Positions 33,455 through 42,237 of a stretch of DNA of 64,000 bases are shown here, in pieces. How positions within the stretch are numbered: position 1 is the first letter of the stretch; every line of letters starts with the position of its first letter. The translations under genes were made by a program, and so were the position numbers. The DNA comes from Mycobacterium palustre. GTDB lineage: Bacteria; Actinomycetota; Actinomycetes; Mycobacteriales; Mycobacteriaceae. Location of the stretch: assembly GCF_002101785.1 (NCBI RefSeq), contig NZ_LQPJ01000136.1, positions 124,001 to 188,000 on the forward strand. The letters are read 5' to 3'. Below the pieces are notes generated by a model that worked only from the letters and a program-made list of their open reading frames with translations, was not told the DNA's origin and made no database searches.

Positions 33455-34034
33455 AGCCATAACGAGCGAATCAAGTGGGAGGCATTAAGCGGAAAATACG
33501 ATTTGCTAGGAAACTTCCCATGGAGAAATACGAGGGGTGCCGTAGCTGACGGCTTCGCAATAATGCCGGAAACCCGGCGCCGATAAGCTACCGCAGGCAC
33601 ACAGCCTGGCTGCGGGCCTTTGCGCTGTGCGATCTGAACAGTCGATGTAAGCATCATAAAGTCGCTGTAGTACTCCAATTGTTATGCAGGAGATTCGCCG
33701 TGCGTGCAGCAAAAATGAACCAGCGAAAATTATTACGTGTGGGTAAAACTAACTCGTTCACCTTGACTTCACCGAGCCCTGCAGATCAAAGTAAATGGAC
33801 GACCAGATAGAAGCGAGAATGGTATACGGAGCGGAACGTATCCCGACCCGGCAAGTGGATCGAGTTGATTATCGGCATGCTCGACAGCGTCGTGGAGTTG
33901 TGTTCTGCATCAATTCGCTCCAGGCCAGTGTTGGCGGTGAAGACGGACTCGGGACGGGGAAGTAAATGGTGGTCAATGAAACAAGACAATCTGTGGCTTC
34001 AAAAGAGTCGCGGCCGGCTAAGTAGGACACGATA
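33455..34034. other. 580-bp AT-richer spacer before the PPE cassette
   Basis: No convincing gene on either strand; the short frames lack start signals and mycobacterial codon bias. The base composition is visibly more AT-rich than its surroundings, with runs such as AAAATTATTACG near 33730. A small hairpin, GCCGG (33565-33569) / CCGGC (33574-33578), could end the upstream operon. The right half should hold the promoter of the PPE gene. The stretch looks like non-coding DNA carried at the junction of two modules. Confidence 0.55.
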
Positions 34035-35432
34035 ATGATCGATTTTGCGGCGTTGCCGCCGGAGGTCAATTCCGGTCGGATGTATGCGGGTGCGGGTGCG
34101 GGGCCGTTGTTGGCGGCTGCGGCGGCGTGGGACGGGTTGTCCGCGCAGTTGAGTTCGACGGCCACTGAATACCAGGGAGTGGTTTCAGAGCTCACCGGCG
34201 GGTCGTGGCTGGGTCCGGCGTCGATGACGATGGCCGCGGCGGTTAGCCCGTACATCACCTGGATGAGTGACACCGCGGCTCAGGCCGCGATGGCCGCAAC
34301 CCAGGCCCGGGCGGCCGCGGCAGCTTATGAGGCGGCGTTTATCGCGACGGTGCCGCCGCCGCTGATCGCCGAGAACCGGGCGTTGTTGGCGCTATTGGTT
34401 GCCACGAATGTTCTTGGCCAAAACACGCCGGCGATCGCGGCGACCGAGGCTCAGTATTCGGAGATGTGGGCCCAGGATGCCGCGGCGATGTATGGCTATG
34501 CCGGCTCTTCTGCGGCCGCGACGCAATTGAGTCCGTTTAGCTCGGCACCGCAAACCACCAATGCGGCCGGTACGAGTTCTCAAGCCGACGCCGTCAGCCA
34601 GGCGACCGGCACGTCGGCGGGCCAAGCCTCCAATACGGTCTCAGACGTCCTGGCCACCGTGCCCAACGCGCTACAACAACTCTCCTCGGGAGCGTCCGCC
34701 GACCCGTTCCAGTGGCTGGAGGAGCTGTTAAGTTCTCCCACATCTTCCGCCTTGAACACTTTCCTCCTGGACGTCGGCGGGCAAGTGAGCACGCTAAGCG
34801 GGGTTGCCTACGCCGGTAGCGTCCCTCCTTTCCTCACCAGCCCATTGATGGCGCTGGCATTGCCAGCCGCGCCGGCGGCAGCGGATGCGGTGGCGGCGCC
34901 GGAGGAGGCGGCAGCCGCGCTGGCGGGTTCGGGTGCGTCGACCGCCGGTGGGCTGAGTGGCGGTGCGGTGTCGGCGGGACTGGGCGAAGCGGGCCTGGTC
35001 GGCGATCTTTCGGTGCCGCAGTCCTGGGCCTCGGCAGCACCCCAAATTCGGCTCGCCTCAACGGCATTGCCGTTATCCGCTGCGGGTGTCGACGCGTTGC
35101 CGGCGGCGGCGATGGCTGGATCGCCCGGTTGGTTCGGTGGCATGGCGCCAGTGGCCAGTGTCGTTAACGCCCCGCGCCGCGGCGAGACGCGATCCCGCGT
35201 GGTCGCCGCCGAGGAGGCGACACCACAGGCGGGCAGTTCGCGCCTCTATGGCGACACCCTGTCCGAGTGGGCGCAGCCCGATCCGAACGCGCCAGATGAC
35301 CGGGACTCCTGGAGCGAGCGCGAGGAACTCAACAGACTACGCAAGGGCATCGCGGCGATGGCCCGCGAGCGCGATGTGCTCAAGCGCTCGGCGGCGCTGT
35401 TGGTCAAGGAGGCGATGAACGGCAAATCCTAG
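34035..35432 (+). CDS. PPE family protein, SVP subgroup
   Basis: A 465-residue PPE protein. The first 180 residues are the conserved domain (MIDFAALPPEVNSGRMYAG, SWLGPAS as WxG, Ala-rich helices), the middle is Ala/Ser-rich, and LSVPQSW near residue 325 is the SVPxxW signature. The C-terminal 90 residues are charged and helical. PPE proteins pair with a PE partner and are exported by ESX-5. The order PPE-PE-EsxM-like-EsxN-like repeats PPE27-PE19-esxM-esxN of the ESX-5 locus, without membrane components, so this is a satellite cassette. Confidence 0.95.
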   Translation: MIDFAALPPEVNSGRMYAGAGAGPLLAAAAAWDGLSAQLSSTATEYQGVVSELTGGSWLGPASMTMAAAVSPYITWMSDTAAQAAMAATQARAAAAAYEAAFIATVPPPLIAENRALLALLVATNVLGQNTPAIAATEAQYSEMWAQDAAAMYGYAGSSAAATQLSPFSSAPQTTNAAGTSSQADAVSQATGTSAGQASNTVSDVLATVPNALQQLSSGASADPFQWLEELLSSPTSSALNTFLLDVGGQVSTLSGVAYAGSVPPFLTSPLMALALPAAPAAADAVAAPEEAAAALAGSGASTAGGLSGGAVSAGLGEAGLVGDLSVPQSWASAAPQIRLASTALPLSAAGVDALPAAAMAGSPGWFGGMAPVASVVNAPRRGETRSRVVAAEEATPQAGSSRLYGDTLSEWAQPDPNAPDDRDSWSEREELNRLRKGIAAMARERDVLKRSAALLVKEAMNGKS

Positions 35433-35583
35433 AACCCGATCACCAGGCGGGCTCTCACGCGCGCACAAGCACGCGGCTTCGAGCGCGAACAAATGTCATA
35501 ACGGCAAGAGCCACCACTATTTTCAGGTCACCAGCGCCGAGCTGGGTTACCGCAAAGATTGAGCGAGAACAGGAGGACTGAGT

Positions 35584-35883
35584 ATGTCGTTCGTAACCAC
35601 GCAGCCAGAGGCATTGGCCACGGCCGCCGCAAGCCTTGCGGGCGTCGGCTTGGCTATGGGCGCGCAAAACGCCGCGTCGGCGGGCCCTACGACAGGGGTG
35701 CTACCCGCGGCCGCCGATGAAGTTTCGGTGCTGACGGCGGCCCAATTCGCCGCGTACGCACAGATGTACCAGACGGTTAGTGCCCAGGCTGCCTCGATTC
35801 ACGAGCAATTCGTGAACACTCTGGCGACCAGCTCAGGCTCGTACGCGGCCACCGAGGCGGCCAATGCGATCGCCGCGAGGTGA
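35584..35883 (+). CDS. PE family protein
   Basis: A 99-residue protein made only of the PE domain: MSFVTTQPEALATAAASL at the start and two long helices. The ESX export signal YxxxE is present near the C-terminus (YAATE). AGGAGG precedes the ATG. It probably forms a helical heterodimer with the PPE protein encoded 151 bases upstream. The gap between the two genes shows nothing beyond a ribosome-binding region. Confidence 0.95.
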   Translation: MSFVTTQPEALATAAASLAGVGLAMGAQNAASAGPTTGVLPAAADEVSVLTAAQFAAYAQMYQTVSAQAASIHEQFVNTLATSSGSYAATEAANAIAAR

Positions 35884-35948
35884 ATCGGCTCCGAACGTCC
35901 AAGCTGGCAACAACGTATTTCGACTGACTGAGTAAGGAGAAAGGCGAC

Positions 35949-36245
35949 ATGGCAACACGTTTTATGACTGACCCGCACGAGATGCGGGCGATGGCGGGCC
36001 GTTTTGAGGTCCACGCTCAGACTGTTGAGGACGAGGCCCGCAAGATGTGGGCGTCGTCGATGAACATTGCCGGTGCGGGCTGGAGCGGCCAGGCGCAGGC
36101 GACCTCCTACGACACCATGGGTCAGATGAATCAGGCGTTCGCCAACATCGTGAACATGCTGCACGGGGTGCGTGACGGGCTGATCCGCGACGCCAACAAC
36201 TACGAGCAGCAAGAGCAGGCTTCCCAGCAGATCCTCGGCAGCTAG
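35949..36245 (+). CDS. ESAT-6-like protein of the EsxM/J/K/P/W group
   Basis: A 98-residue WxG100 protein: TRFMTDPHEMRAMAGRFE, the turn motif GWSGQA, NIVNMLHGVRDGLIRDANN and the export signal YEQQE. It is nearly the same as the QILSS-type Esx proteins of M. tuberculosis (here ending QILGS). Too many near-identical paralogues exist to choose one symbol. AAGGAG precedes the start by 10 bases. It should dimerise with the next gene product and be secreted by ESX-5. Confidence 0.95.
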   Translation: MATRFMTDPHEMRAMAGRFEVHAQTVEDEARKMWASSMNIAGAGWSGQAQATSYDTMGQMNQAFANIVNMLHGVRDGLIRDANNYEQQEQASQQILGS

Positions 36246-36280
36246 CCGACGCAACGCTTTCGATTCGAAAGGACATCACG

Positions 36281-36565
36281 ATGACGATCAATTACTCCTT
36301 TGGCGATGTGGACGCCCATGGCGCCACGATTCGCGCTCAGGCTGCGGCGCTGGAGGCCGAGCACCAGGCCATCGTTCGCGATGTGCTGGCCGCTGGTGAC
36401 TTTTGGGGTGGCGCCGGTTCGGTGGCCTGCCAGGAGTTCATCACCCAGTTGGGTCGCAACTTTCAGGTGATCTACGAGCAGGCCAACGCCCACGGCCAGA
36501 AGGTGCAGACGGCCGGCAGCAACATGGCCAGCACCGACAGCGCCGTCGGCTCCAGCTGGGCCTGA
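36281..36565 (+). CDS. ESAT-6-like protein of the EsxN/I/L/O/V (Mtb9.9) group
   Basis: A 94-residue WxG100 protein: MTINYSFGDVDAHGATI, the turn DFWGGAGSVAC, NFQVIYEQANAHGQKV and GSSWA at the end. It matches the Mtb9.9 family closely. GAAAGGA lies before the ATG. It forms the usual dimer with the preceding Esx protein and ends the four-gene cassette, 16 bases before a strong terminator. The exact paralogue cannot be assigned. Confidence 0.95.
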   Translation: MTINYSFGDVDAHGATIRAQAAALEAEHQAIVRDVLAAGDFWGGAGSVACQEFITQLGRNFQVIYEQANAHGQKVQTAGSNMASTDSAVGSSWA

Positions 36566-36581
36566 CACGCAGCTGCCAACC

Positions 36582-36611
36582 GGGGCCGCACACCGTTGGG
36601 TGTGCGGCCCC
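36582..36611 (+). terminator. Strong intrinsic terminator after the esx pair
   Basis: GGGGCCGCACACC (36582-36594) pairs perfectly with GGTGTGCGGCCCC (36599-36611) around a GTTG loop: 13 base pairs without mismatch. A short T-containing tail (TCGTCTTGT) follows. It begins 16 bases after the last Esx stop codon and closes the PPE-PE-Esx transcript. Confidence 0.9.
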
Positions 36612-36693
36612 TCGTCTTGTCCGGCCGCGCCACCCGGCCACCGCCGAGAGTGGCCTGATACCACCAGCAACGCCGACCGAAAGGCGCTTGCGC

Positions 36694-37881
36694 TCAGCGC
36701 ATCTGGCCGGCACCGATGTAGGGGAACCGGGTGGTCAGCAGTTCGCCGTCGGCGAAGCGGGACAAGCGGAAGTCCGCCTCCGGAATACGCGGGTCACCAC
36801 TGCGGCCGTCGACCACCAATTCGGCGATCAGCCGCCCGACTGCCGGCGCGATTTTGAAGCCGTGGCCGCTGAACCCCGCCGCCACCACCAGGCCGTCGAT
36901 ACCCGTCCGCGAAATCACGGGATTCCAATCGGGCGTCACGTCGTAGCACCCGGCATAACTGGAGACGATCGCGGCATCGGTGAAACCCGGGAACCGGGTG
37001 CCGATCTTCTCGGCGGTCAGATCGATGAATGCCTCGTCAGCCCGGTTGAGGTAGTGATCGGCGTCGACGATCTCCAACTCCGCAAGGTCGGAATTGCCGA
37101 AGAGAATCTCGGAATTGACGTCCGGGCGAACGTATTGCAGGGAGACGAGGTCGGAGAAGACCGGCACCGGCCCGACTTCCAATCCAGGTGAGATCATCAC
37201 GATCTGTTCACGGTGCACACTGATCGGAACGTCAATCCCGTACGGCGACAGGAAGGGGCGGGTCCACACTCCGGTGGCCACCACGACGGTTCCCGCGGAG
37301 ATTTCGGTGCCGTCGGCGGTCCGCACACCCGTCACCCGGTCACCGTCGAGAAGCAAGGCGGTCACCAGGGTGCGCTGCCTAAGACGTACGCCCGCCGATC
37401 GCGCCGCCGTGGCGAAGGCTTGGGCCGTTTGGTACGCGTCGCCGTAACCACCTCGCGCCTCCCAGCCGAACGCGCCGAACGGCTCTAGGTCTGCCCAGGG
37501 CCACAGTTTGGCCACCTCGGAGCTATCGACCTCCTCGGTCTGCACACCGACGGCACGTTGGGCGGCCAGCGATTTCCGCAAATTTTCGGCATTGTCGTGA
37601 CCGACGCCCACGACGTAGCCGGTCTGGCGGAATCCGATATCGGTTCCGAAGATCTCCTCGGCATTCTCGAACACCTCCAGGCCGTCCGCCGCCATTGCTG
37701 CCAGCGAACTGACACCATAGTGGCATCGCACGATGCCGCTGGACTTGCCCGTCATCCCGGATCCAACGGTGTTGCGCTCGGCCACAACGACATTGGTGAC
37801 ATCGCGCTGAGATAGGCACCACGCCGCGGCGGCGCCCTCCAGCCCACCGCCGACAATCACGACGTCGGCCGTCTCACTCAT
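36694..37881 (-). CDS. FAD-dependent amine oxidase/dehydrogenase, sarcosine-oxidase beta-like (MgdA/SoxB-like)
   Basis: A 395-residue DAO-family flavoprotein. The FAD motif is DVVIVGGGLEGAAAAWCLSQ, followed by GSGMTGKSSGIVRCHYG, a pattern typical of heterotetrameric sarcosine oxidase beta and of N-methylglutamate dehydrogenase MgdA. VSLQYVRPDV and GLVVAAGFSGHGFKIAPAVGRLIAEL are the substrate-domain and C-terminal FAD landmarks. It would oxidise a secondary amine such as N-methylglutamate. The other subunits (SoxD/A/G, MgdB-D) are not in the window. The ATG at 37881 overlaps the upstream gene stop (ATGA). Confidence 0.85.
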   Translation of the reverse strand: MSETADVVIVGGGLEGAAAAWCLSQRDVTNVVVAERNTVGSGMTGKSSGIVRCHYGVSSLAAMAADGLEVFENAEEIFGTDIGFRQTGYVVGVGHDNAENLRKSLAAQRAVGVQTEEVDSSEVAKLWPWADLEPFGAFGWEARGGYGDAYQTAQAFATAARSAGVRLRQRTLVTALLLDGDRVTGVRTADGTEISAGTVVVATGVWTRPFLSPYGIDVPISVHREQIVMISPGLEVGPVPVFSDLVSLQYVRPDVNSEILFGNSDLAELEIVDADHYLNRADEAFIDLTAEKIGTRFPGFTDAAIVSSYAGCYDVTPDWNPVISRTGIDGLVVAAGFSGHGFKIAPAVGRLIAELVVDGRSGDPRIPEADFRLSRFADGELLTTRFPYIGAGQMR

Positions 37882-39230
37882 AACGCCGCCCCGTGCTGCC
37901 CGGGGATCCAATCGGTACCGGCCAGGGGAACCCGGGCCATGGCCGCGGCTTCAATAGTGACCGCGACCAGATCTTCCGGTTCCAGGTGCAGCACATGCGC
38001 TTTGCCGCAGGCGCGGGCGATGATCTGGGTTTCCATGGTCAGCACCCTCAGATAGTTTGCCAGCCGTCGGCCTGCCAGCACAGGATCGAGCCGTGCGGCC
38101 AGCTCCGGAACTTGAGTGTTGATGCCGGCGGGATCGCGGCCGTCCTGGAAGTCGTCGTAGAAACCCGCCGCGCTGCCCAGCTCCTCGTATTCGCGCGCGT
38201 AACGCGGATCGTTATCGCCAAGGGCGATCAGCGCGGCAGTGCCAATGGCCACGGCGTCGGCCCCGAGCGCCAACGCCTTCGCCACGTCGGCGCCACTGCG
38301 GATACCGCCGGAAACGATCAGTTGAACCTTGCGGTGCAAACCGAGTTCACGCAGTGCTTGCACGGCTTGCGGGATGGCGGCAAGCGTGGGAATGCCGACA
38401 TGTTCGATGAACACCTCCTGAGTGGCTGCGGTACCGCCCTGCATCCCGTCGACGACGACGACGTCGGCCCCGGCGTGGACGGCGAGCTTCACGTCGTAGT
38501 AGGTGCGTGTGGCGCCGACCTTGACGTAGATGGGCTTTTCCCAGTCCGTGATTTCGCGCAATTCGTTGATCTTGATGGTCAGGTCGTCGGGCCCGGTCCA
38601 ATCCGGGTGCCGGCATGCGCTGCGTTGGTCGATGCCCTGGGGCAGCGTGCGCATGCGTGCGACACGCTCGGAAATCTTCTGGCCCAACAGCATTCCGCCC
38701 CCGCCTGGTTTGGCGCCTTGACCCAGCACCACCTCGATGGCGTCGGCCCTGCGCAGGTCGTCGGGATTCATGCCATAGCGCGAGGGAAGATACTGATAAA
38801 CCAGGTGCTTGCTCTGAGTGCGTTCTTCGGGCGTCATGCCGCCGTCACCGGTGGTGGTCGAGGTGCCGACCTCGCTGGCCCCGCGCCCGAGTGCTTCCTT
38901 GGCCTGGCCGGACAGGGCGCCGAAGCTCATGCCGGCGATCGTGACCGGAATAGCGAGGTGCAGCGGATGTTTGGCATGGCGGTCGCCGAGCACCACGTCG
39001 GTGCCGCAGCGTTCGCGGTAGCCCTCCAACGGATACCGCGACATCGAGGCGCCGAGGAACAATAGGTCGTCGAAGTGTGGCAGTGGACGCTTGGCGCCCC
39101 AGCCGCGGATGTCATAGATCCCGGTCCTGGCCGCACGCTGAATGGCCGCGATGGTCGGCCGGTCGAAAGTGGCGGACTCGCGCAGGCCGAGCGTGGCCCG
39201 CGCATCGGCATCCAAGAAAGAATCGTTCAT
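37878..39230 (-). CDS. FMN-binding glutamate-synthase-like domain protein (MgsC/GlxD-like)
   Basis: A 450-residue protein equal to the central-plus-FMN domain of glutamate synthase: PVTIAGMSFGALSGQAKEAL, TGDGGMTPEER, GQGAKPGGGGMLLGQKI, KVGATRTYYDVKLAVHAGADVVVVDGMQGGTAA and SGGIRSGADVAKALALGADAVAIGTA. I see no three-cysteine Fe-S motif of classical GltB. With the next two genes it rebuilds a glutamate synthase from three chains, as in N-methylglutamate synthase MgsABC. The ATG at 39230 is chosen; the frame extension to 39509 is a shadow. Confidence 0.88.
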   Translation of the reverse strand: MNDSFLDADARATLGLRESATFDRPTIAAIQRAARTGIYDIRGWGAKRPLPHFDDLLFLGASMSRYPLEGYRERCGTDVVLGDRHAKHPLHLAIPVTIAGMSFGALSGQAKEALGRGASEVGTSTTTGDGGMTPEERTQSKHLVYQYLPSRYGMNPDDLRRADAIEVVLGQGAKPGGGGMLLGQKISERVARMRTLPQGIDQRSACRHPDWTGPDDLTIKINELREITDWEKPIYVKVGATRTYYDVKLAVHAGADVVVVDGMQGGTAATQEVFIEHVGIPTLAAIPQAVQALRELGLHRKVQLIVSGGIRSGADVAKALALGADAVAIGTAALIALGDNDPRYAREYEELGSAAGFYDDFQDGRDPAGINTQVPELAARLDPVLAGRRLANYLRVLTMETQIIARACGKAHVLHLEPEDLVAVTIEAAAMARVPLAGTDWIPGQHGAAL

Positions 39231-39231
39231 C

Positions 39232-39918
39232 TCAGTACGCACCCGCATTGTCGACACGAAAGTGGTAGAGAGAGCGAGCCGAGCCGTATCGGGTATAGGC
39301 ACCGGGATCGTCGTCCTCGAACCCGGCGGCTTTGAGCAGCGTGGCGAGTTCTTGATGGTGCTCGTCGCGCATCTCCTTGGCCACACAGTCGGCGCCAAGG
39401 GATGCGACGTTGCCGCGCACGTAGATTCGGGCCTCATAGATCGAGTCGCCGAGCGCTTCGCCTGCGTCACCGCGCACCACGAGTCTGCCGCTCTGGGCCA
39501 TGAACGCACTCATGTGCCCGACGTTGCCGCCCACGACGATGTCGACGCCCTTCATCGAGATACCGCACCGCGCGGCGGCGTTGCCTTCGATGACGAGCAG
39601 GCCACCGTGGGCGGTGGCGCCGGCCGACTGCGACGCGTTGCCCTTGACCCACACGCTGCCGCTCATCATGTTCTCTGCGACTCCGGTGCCGGCGTTGCCA
39701 TTGATGACCACTTCGGCGAGTTGATTCATTCCCGCGGCGTAATAGCCGACGTGTCCCTCGACGGTCACCTTCACCGGCGCGTTGATGCCTACCGCGACAT
39801 TGTGCGCTCCATCGGGGTGGCGAATCACGCAGTCATTCGACAGATCCGGAGAGTGCAGCGCCGAGTTGACCTCGCGCAGGGGAAGGGTTTTCAGATCAAA
39901 AATCGTTATCGTGTCCAC
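39232..39918 (-). CDS. GltB C-terminal GXGXG beta-helix protein (MgsB/GlxC-like)
   Basis: A 228-residue protein made of repeated glycine turns: GHVGYYAAG, GNAGTGVAE, GNASQSAG, GNAAARCG, GNVGHMSAF, GDAGEALGD and GNVASLGAD. These build the right-handed beta-helix found at the C-terminus of glutamate synthase, which links the amidotransferase and FMN parts. Start: GTG at 39918, 13 bases inside the end of the amidotransferase gene. Its stop is one base before the next ATG. As a separate chain it is typical of MgsB/GlxC. Confidence 0.87.
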   Translation of the reverse strand: MDTITIFDLKTLPLREVNSALHSPDLSNDCVIRHPDGAHNVAVGINAPVKVTVEGHVGYYAAGMNQLAEVVINGNAGTGVAENMMSGSVWVKGNASQSAGATAHGGLLVIEGNAAARCGISMKGVDIVVGGNVGHMSAFMAQSGRLVVRGDAGEALGDSIYEARIYVRGNVASLGADCVAKEMRDEHHQELATLLKAAGFEDDDPGAYTRYGSARSLYHFRVDNAGAY

Positions 39919-40802
39919 GCGTACACCACCTCGGGTTCGGGTTCCCAGATCTCGGCGCGCTCGACGCCCGGCAGACCCGTCAGTGCGCGGTACTCGCTGG
40001 CGATGGCGACCCACTTGGGCGTCTCGGCGAGGACCGCGGGTTTGCATGCGATGGCGTCACGCACCACGGCGAAAGAGTCATGGTCGGACACCAGCAGCGT
40101 GTAAAAGCCGTCGAACCTGGCGCAGAGCTCCTTCAACGCTGTTTCGACGCCGTGGCCTTGTGCCAATTGCTGTGCGACGAAGCGTGCGCCGACCTCGGTG
40201 TCGTTGTCGCTGTCGAACCGGACGCCATGCGCGATCAACTCGCGGCGGATTGTGGCGTGATTGGCGAAAGATCCGTTGTGCACCATGCACTGTGCCGGTC
40301 CGACGGCGTAGGGGTGGGCACCGGCCGGGCTGACCGCTGATTCGGTGGCCATCCGAGTGTGGCCGACGCCCTGCCAACCGGTCACACCGGACAACCCCCA
40401 CGCCTCGGTAAGCTGCCGTGGGTGGCCGACGCCTTTGAGCACCGTGAGGTCCGCGCCGAATCCGGCCACCAGCGCATCGGGGCACGCTTCGCGTACGCCG
40501 GCCAGCAGGATGTGGCTGGCCACCGGCGCGCAGAGCTGGTAGGTCTCGCCGATCTGCGTGACGGTGACGGCGCTGCCCAACCGGGAGCTGACTTTCGAGG
40601 CCACTTGATCCTTCGACATTGCGGTCGCCAACAAGGAGATGCATCCGTACCCGACGGGCGACCAGGTCGGGTCACCATAGATTGCGACACCGGCAGAATC
40701 GGCGCCGCGATCGGCCATCTCGCAGAGCATGCCGGTCAGTAACCGACCCAGGTGTGGTACGAGTTTGGGGCTGCGCAGGTGCAACCCGACGATTCCGCAC
40801 AT
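39906..40802 (-). CDS. Class II glutamine amidotransferase (MgsA/GlxB-like)
   Basis: A 298-residue Ntn-type amidotransferase. The catalytic residue is Cys2 in MCGIVGLH, exposed when Met is removed, so the start must be the ATG at 40802 and not 40808. The ribosome site AGGAG sits 9 bases before 40802 but only 3 before the upstream ATG, which agrees. DRGADSAGVAIYG, GVGHTRMATES and MVHNGSFANH are the glutamine-site motifs. It releases ammonia from glutamine, or a modified glutamine, for transfer by the FMN partner. Confidence 0.9.
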   Translation of the reverse strand: MCGIVGLHLRSPKLVPHLGRLLTGMLCEMADRGADSAGVAIYGDPTWSPVGYGCISLLATAMSKDQVASKVSSRLGSAVTVTQIGETYQLCAPVASHILLAGVREACPDALVAGFGADLTVLKGVGHPRQLTEAWGLSGVTGWQGVGHTRMATESAVSPAGAHPYAVGPAQCMVHNGSFANHATIRRELIAHGVRFDSDNDTEVGARFVAQQLAQGHGVETALKELCARFDGFYTLLVSDHDSFAVVRDAIACKPAVLAETPKWVAIASEYRALTGLPGVERAEIWEPEPEVVYAWTR

Positions 40803-40835
40803 ATACATGTACTCCTGTTCGGGGCTCGGGCGGGT

Positions 40836-42182
40836 TCAGAAGGCGGTCAGGTACGAGTCGACTTCCCACGGACTCACCGTCGAGTGCCAGGCGAAGAATT
40901 CCTCGCGCTTGAGGTGCGCGTAGTACGCCGACACGCGTGAGGTCGTCGCCGGGTCTTGTGTCTCGAGGCTGGCGGCATCGAGAACTGATGTGACCACGGG
41001 ATCGCTTTGGAAGTGTTCGACCGCGTGCAGCAGGGTCACCGGGAATGTCGGCCGGTCGGGGCTCAGGGCGGCGATTTCTCCCGGGTCGGAGCTGTGCTTG
41101 ATGCCGTCGAGCCCGGCGCCCAGGGCCGCGGCGATCGCCAGGTAGGGATTGGCCGATCCGTCGGCGCCGCGAAGTTCGATCCGTTGCTCGTCCGGAACGC
41201 GGATGTAATGGGTCCGGTCGTTGCCGCCATAGGTCGGCGTCCGGGGCGCCCACGTGGCACCCGACGCGGTCGTGTGGGCGCCGGTTCGTTTGTAGGAGTT
41301 GACAGTTGGCGCGATTATGGCCTGCAACGCGCAGGCATGATCGAGGATGCCGGCGATGAACGAATATGCCGTCGGCGATAAGCCGAGTCCCCGATCGTCG
41401 TTGTCGACAGCGGGAAAAACCGGTGCACCGCCGCGGGTCAGTGAGAGATGCAGGTGCAACCCGCTGCCGGTGCGATCGGTGAACGGCTTGGGCATGAACG
41501 TGGCGATCATGCCGCGCTCGGCGGCGATGACGGACAGCAGGTACCGCAGTGTGATGACGCGGTCGGCGGTGGTGATCGCGTCGGCGTGTTCGAAGTTCTG
41601 CTCGAACTGACCGTTACCATCCTCGTGGTCGTTGGCGTAATTCGACCAGCCGAGGGTGTTCATCGCGGTCGAGATCGCCGTCAGATGGTCATACATCCGT
41701 GTTACCCCGCGCGCGTCATAACACGGCCGCGAGGCGGTATCGGCGCGATCGGCGGGGGCCAGGCTGCCGTCCGGGTTGCGGGTGAGCAGGAAGTACTCGA
41801 CCTCGGCGCCCACAGACGCTTCGAATCCGGCTTCCGCCGCCTGATCGAGGACCACCCTGAGAATGTTGCGGGGTGCAAACGGCCACGGCTTGCCGGCGAC
41901 GTAGAGGTCGCAGTGCACCAGCGCCAACCCCGGCTTGGCAAAAGGGATGGGGGTAAAAGACGCCGGATCCGGAATCGCGATCAAGTCGGGATCTTTCGGA
42001 GTTTGACCCATGGCGCCGACCGCGTAGCCGGCGAAACCGGCGCCCTCGGTGGTCAGTCGACGCACGGCCGATGCGGGAACCAGCTTGGCGCAGGGTTTGC
42101 CGAGCAGATCCACGAACAAAGCCAGCACAAACGTCGTGTTCGTGTCTTCGCACAAGTTCTCCAGGTCCCTGGATACCGTCAT
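40836..42182 (-). CDS. Type III glutamine synthetase family, glutamine or gamma-glutamylamide ligase (GlnT/GmaS-like)
   Basis: A 448-residue glutamine-synthetase fold: GAEVEYFLL, ANDHEDGNGQFEQNF (metal glutamates and histidine), GSGLHLHLSL, VNSYKRTGAHT and RIELRGADGSANPYLAIAAAL. This is the GlnT/GmaS branch; GmaS joins glutamate with methylamine, while others use ammonia, ethanolamine or larger amines. It leads the transcript followed by the three Mgs-like genes and the amine oxidase. AAGGAG lies before the ATG at 42182, and a clear promoter with operator-like repeats lies upstream. The amine substrate is not set by sequence. Confidence 0.88.
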   Translation of the reverse strand: MTVSRDLENLCEDTNTTFVLALFVDLLGKPCAKLVPASAVRRLTTEGAGFAGYAVGAMGQTPKDPDLIAIPDPASFTPIPFAKPGLALVHCDLYVAGKPWPFAPRNILRVVLDQAAEAGFEASVGAEVEYFLLTRNPDGSLAPADRADTASRPCYDARGVTRMYDHLTAISTAMNTLGWSNYANDHEDGNGQFEQNFEHADAITTADRVITLRYLLSVIAAERGMIATFMPKPFTDRTGSGLHLHLSLTRGGAPVFPAVDNDDRGLGLSPTAYSFIAGILDHACALQAIIAPTVNSYKRTGAHTTASGATWAPRTPTYGGNDRTHYIRVPDEQRIELRGADGSANPYLAIAAALGAGLDGIKHSSDPGEIAALSPDRPTFPVTLLHAVEHFQSDPVVTSVLDAASLETQDPATTSRVSAYYAHLKREEFFAWHSTVSPWEVDSYLTAF

Positions 42183-42200
42183 GGCAGTCGCTCCTTGTGT

Positions 42201-42213
42201 TCACTGTCAGTGA
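42201..42213. promoter_or_regulatory. Perfect 13-base palindrome in the glnT-like leader
   Basis: TCACTG and CAGTGA are inverted arms around one T. It lies just downstream of the -10 box, where a bound protein would block transcription start. It ends 19 bases before the start codon, so it could instead act as an RNA hairpin near the ribosome site. Confidence 0.45.
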
Positions 42214-42218
42214 TTATA
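42213..42218 (-). promoter_or_regulatory. -10 box of the glnT-like operon
   Basis: On the minus strand the hexamer is TATAAT, the exact consensus, about 30 bases before the start codon. No good -35 hexamer lies 17 bases upstream; an imperfect one would overlap the GTTTC/GAAAC repeat. A consensus -10 is rare in this GC-rich DNA. Confidence 0.6.
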
Positions 42219-42237
42219 GTTTCATCTCTGTGGAAAC
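42219..42237. promoter_or_regulatory. GTTTC-N9-GAAAC operator in the glnT-like promoter
   Basis: GTTTC and GAAAC are inverted arms over 19 bases (GTTTCATCTCTGTGGAAAC) lying directly against the -10 box, in the spacer a repressor would occupy. XRE-cupin regulators of the PuuR type bind related GTTT-type inverted repeats upstream of glutamine-synthetase-like genes. The XRE-cupin gene immediately upstream is the likely source of the binding protein. Confidence 0.55.
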
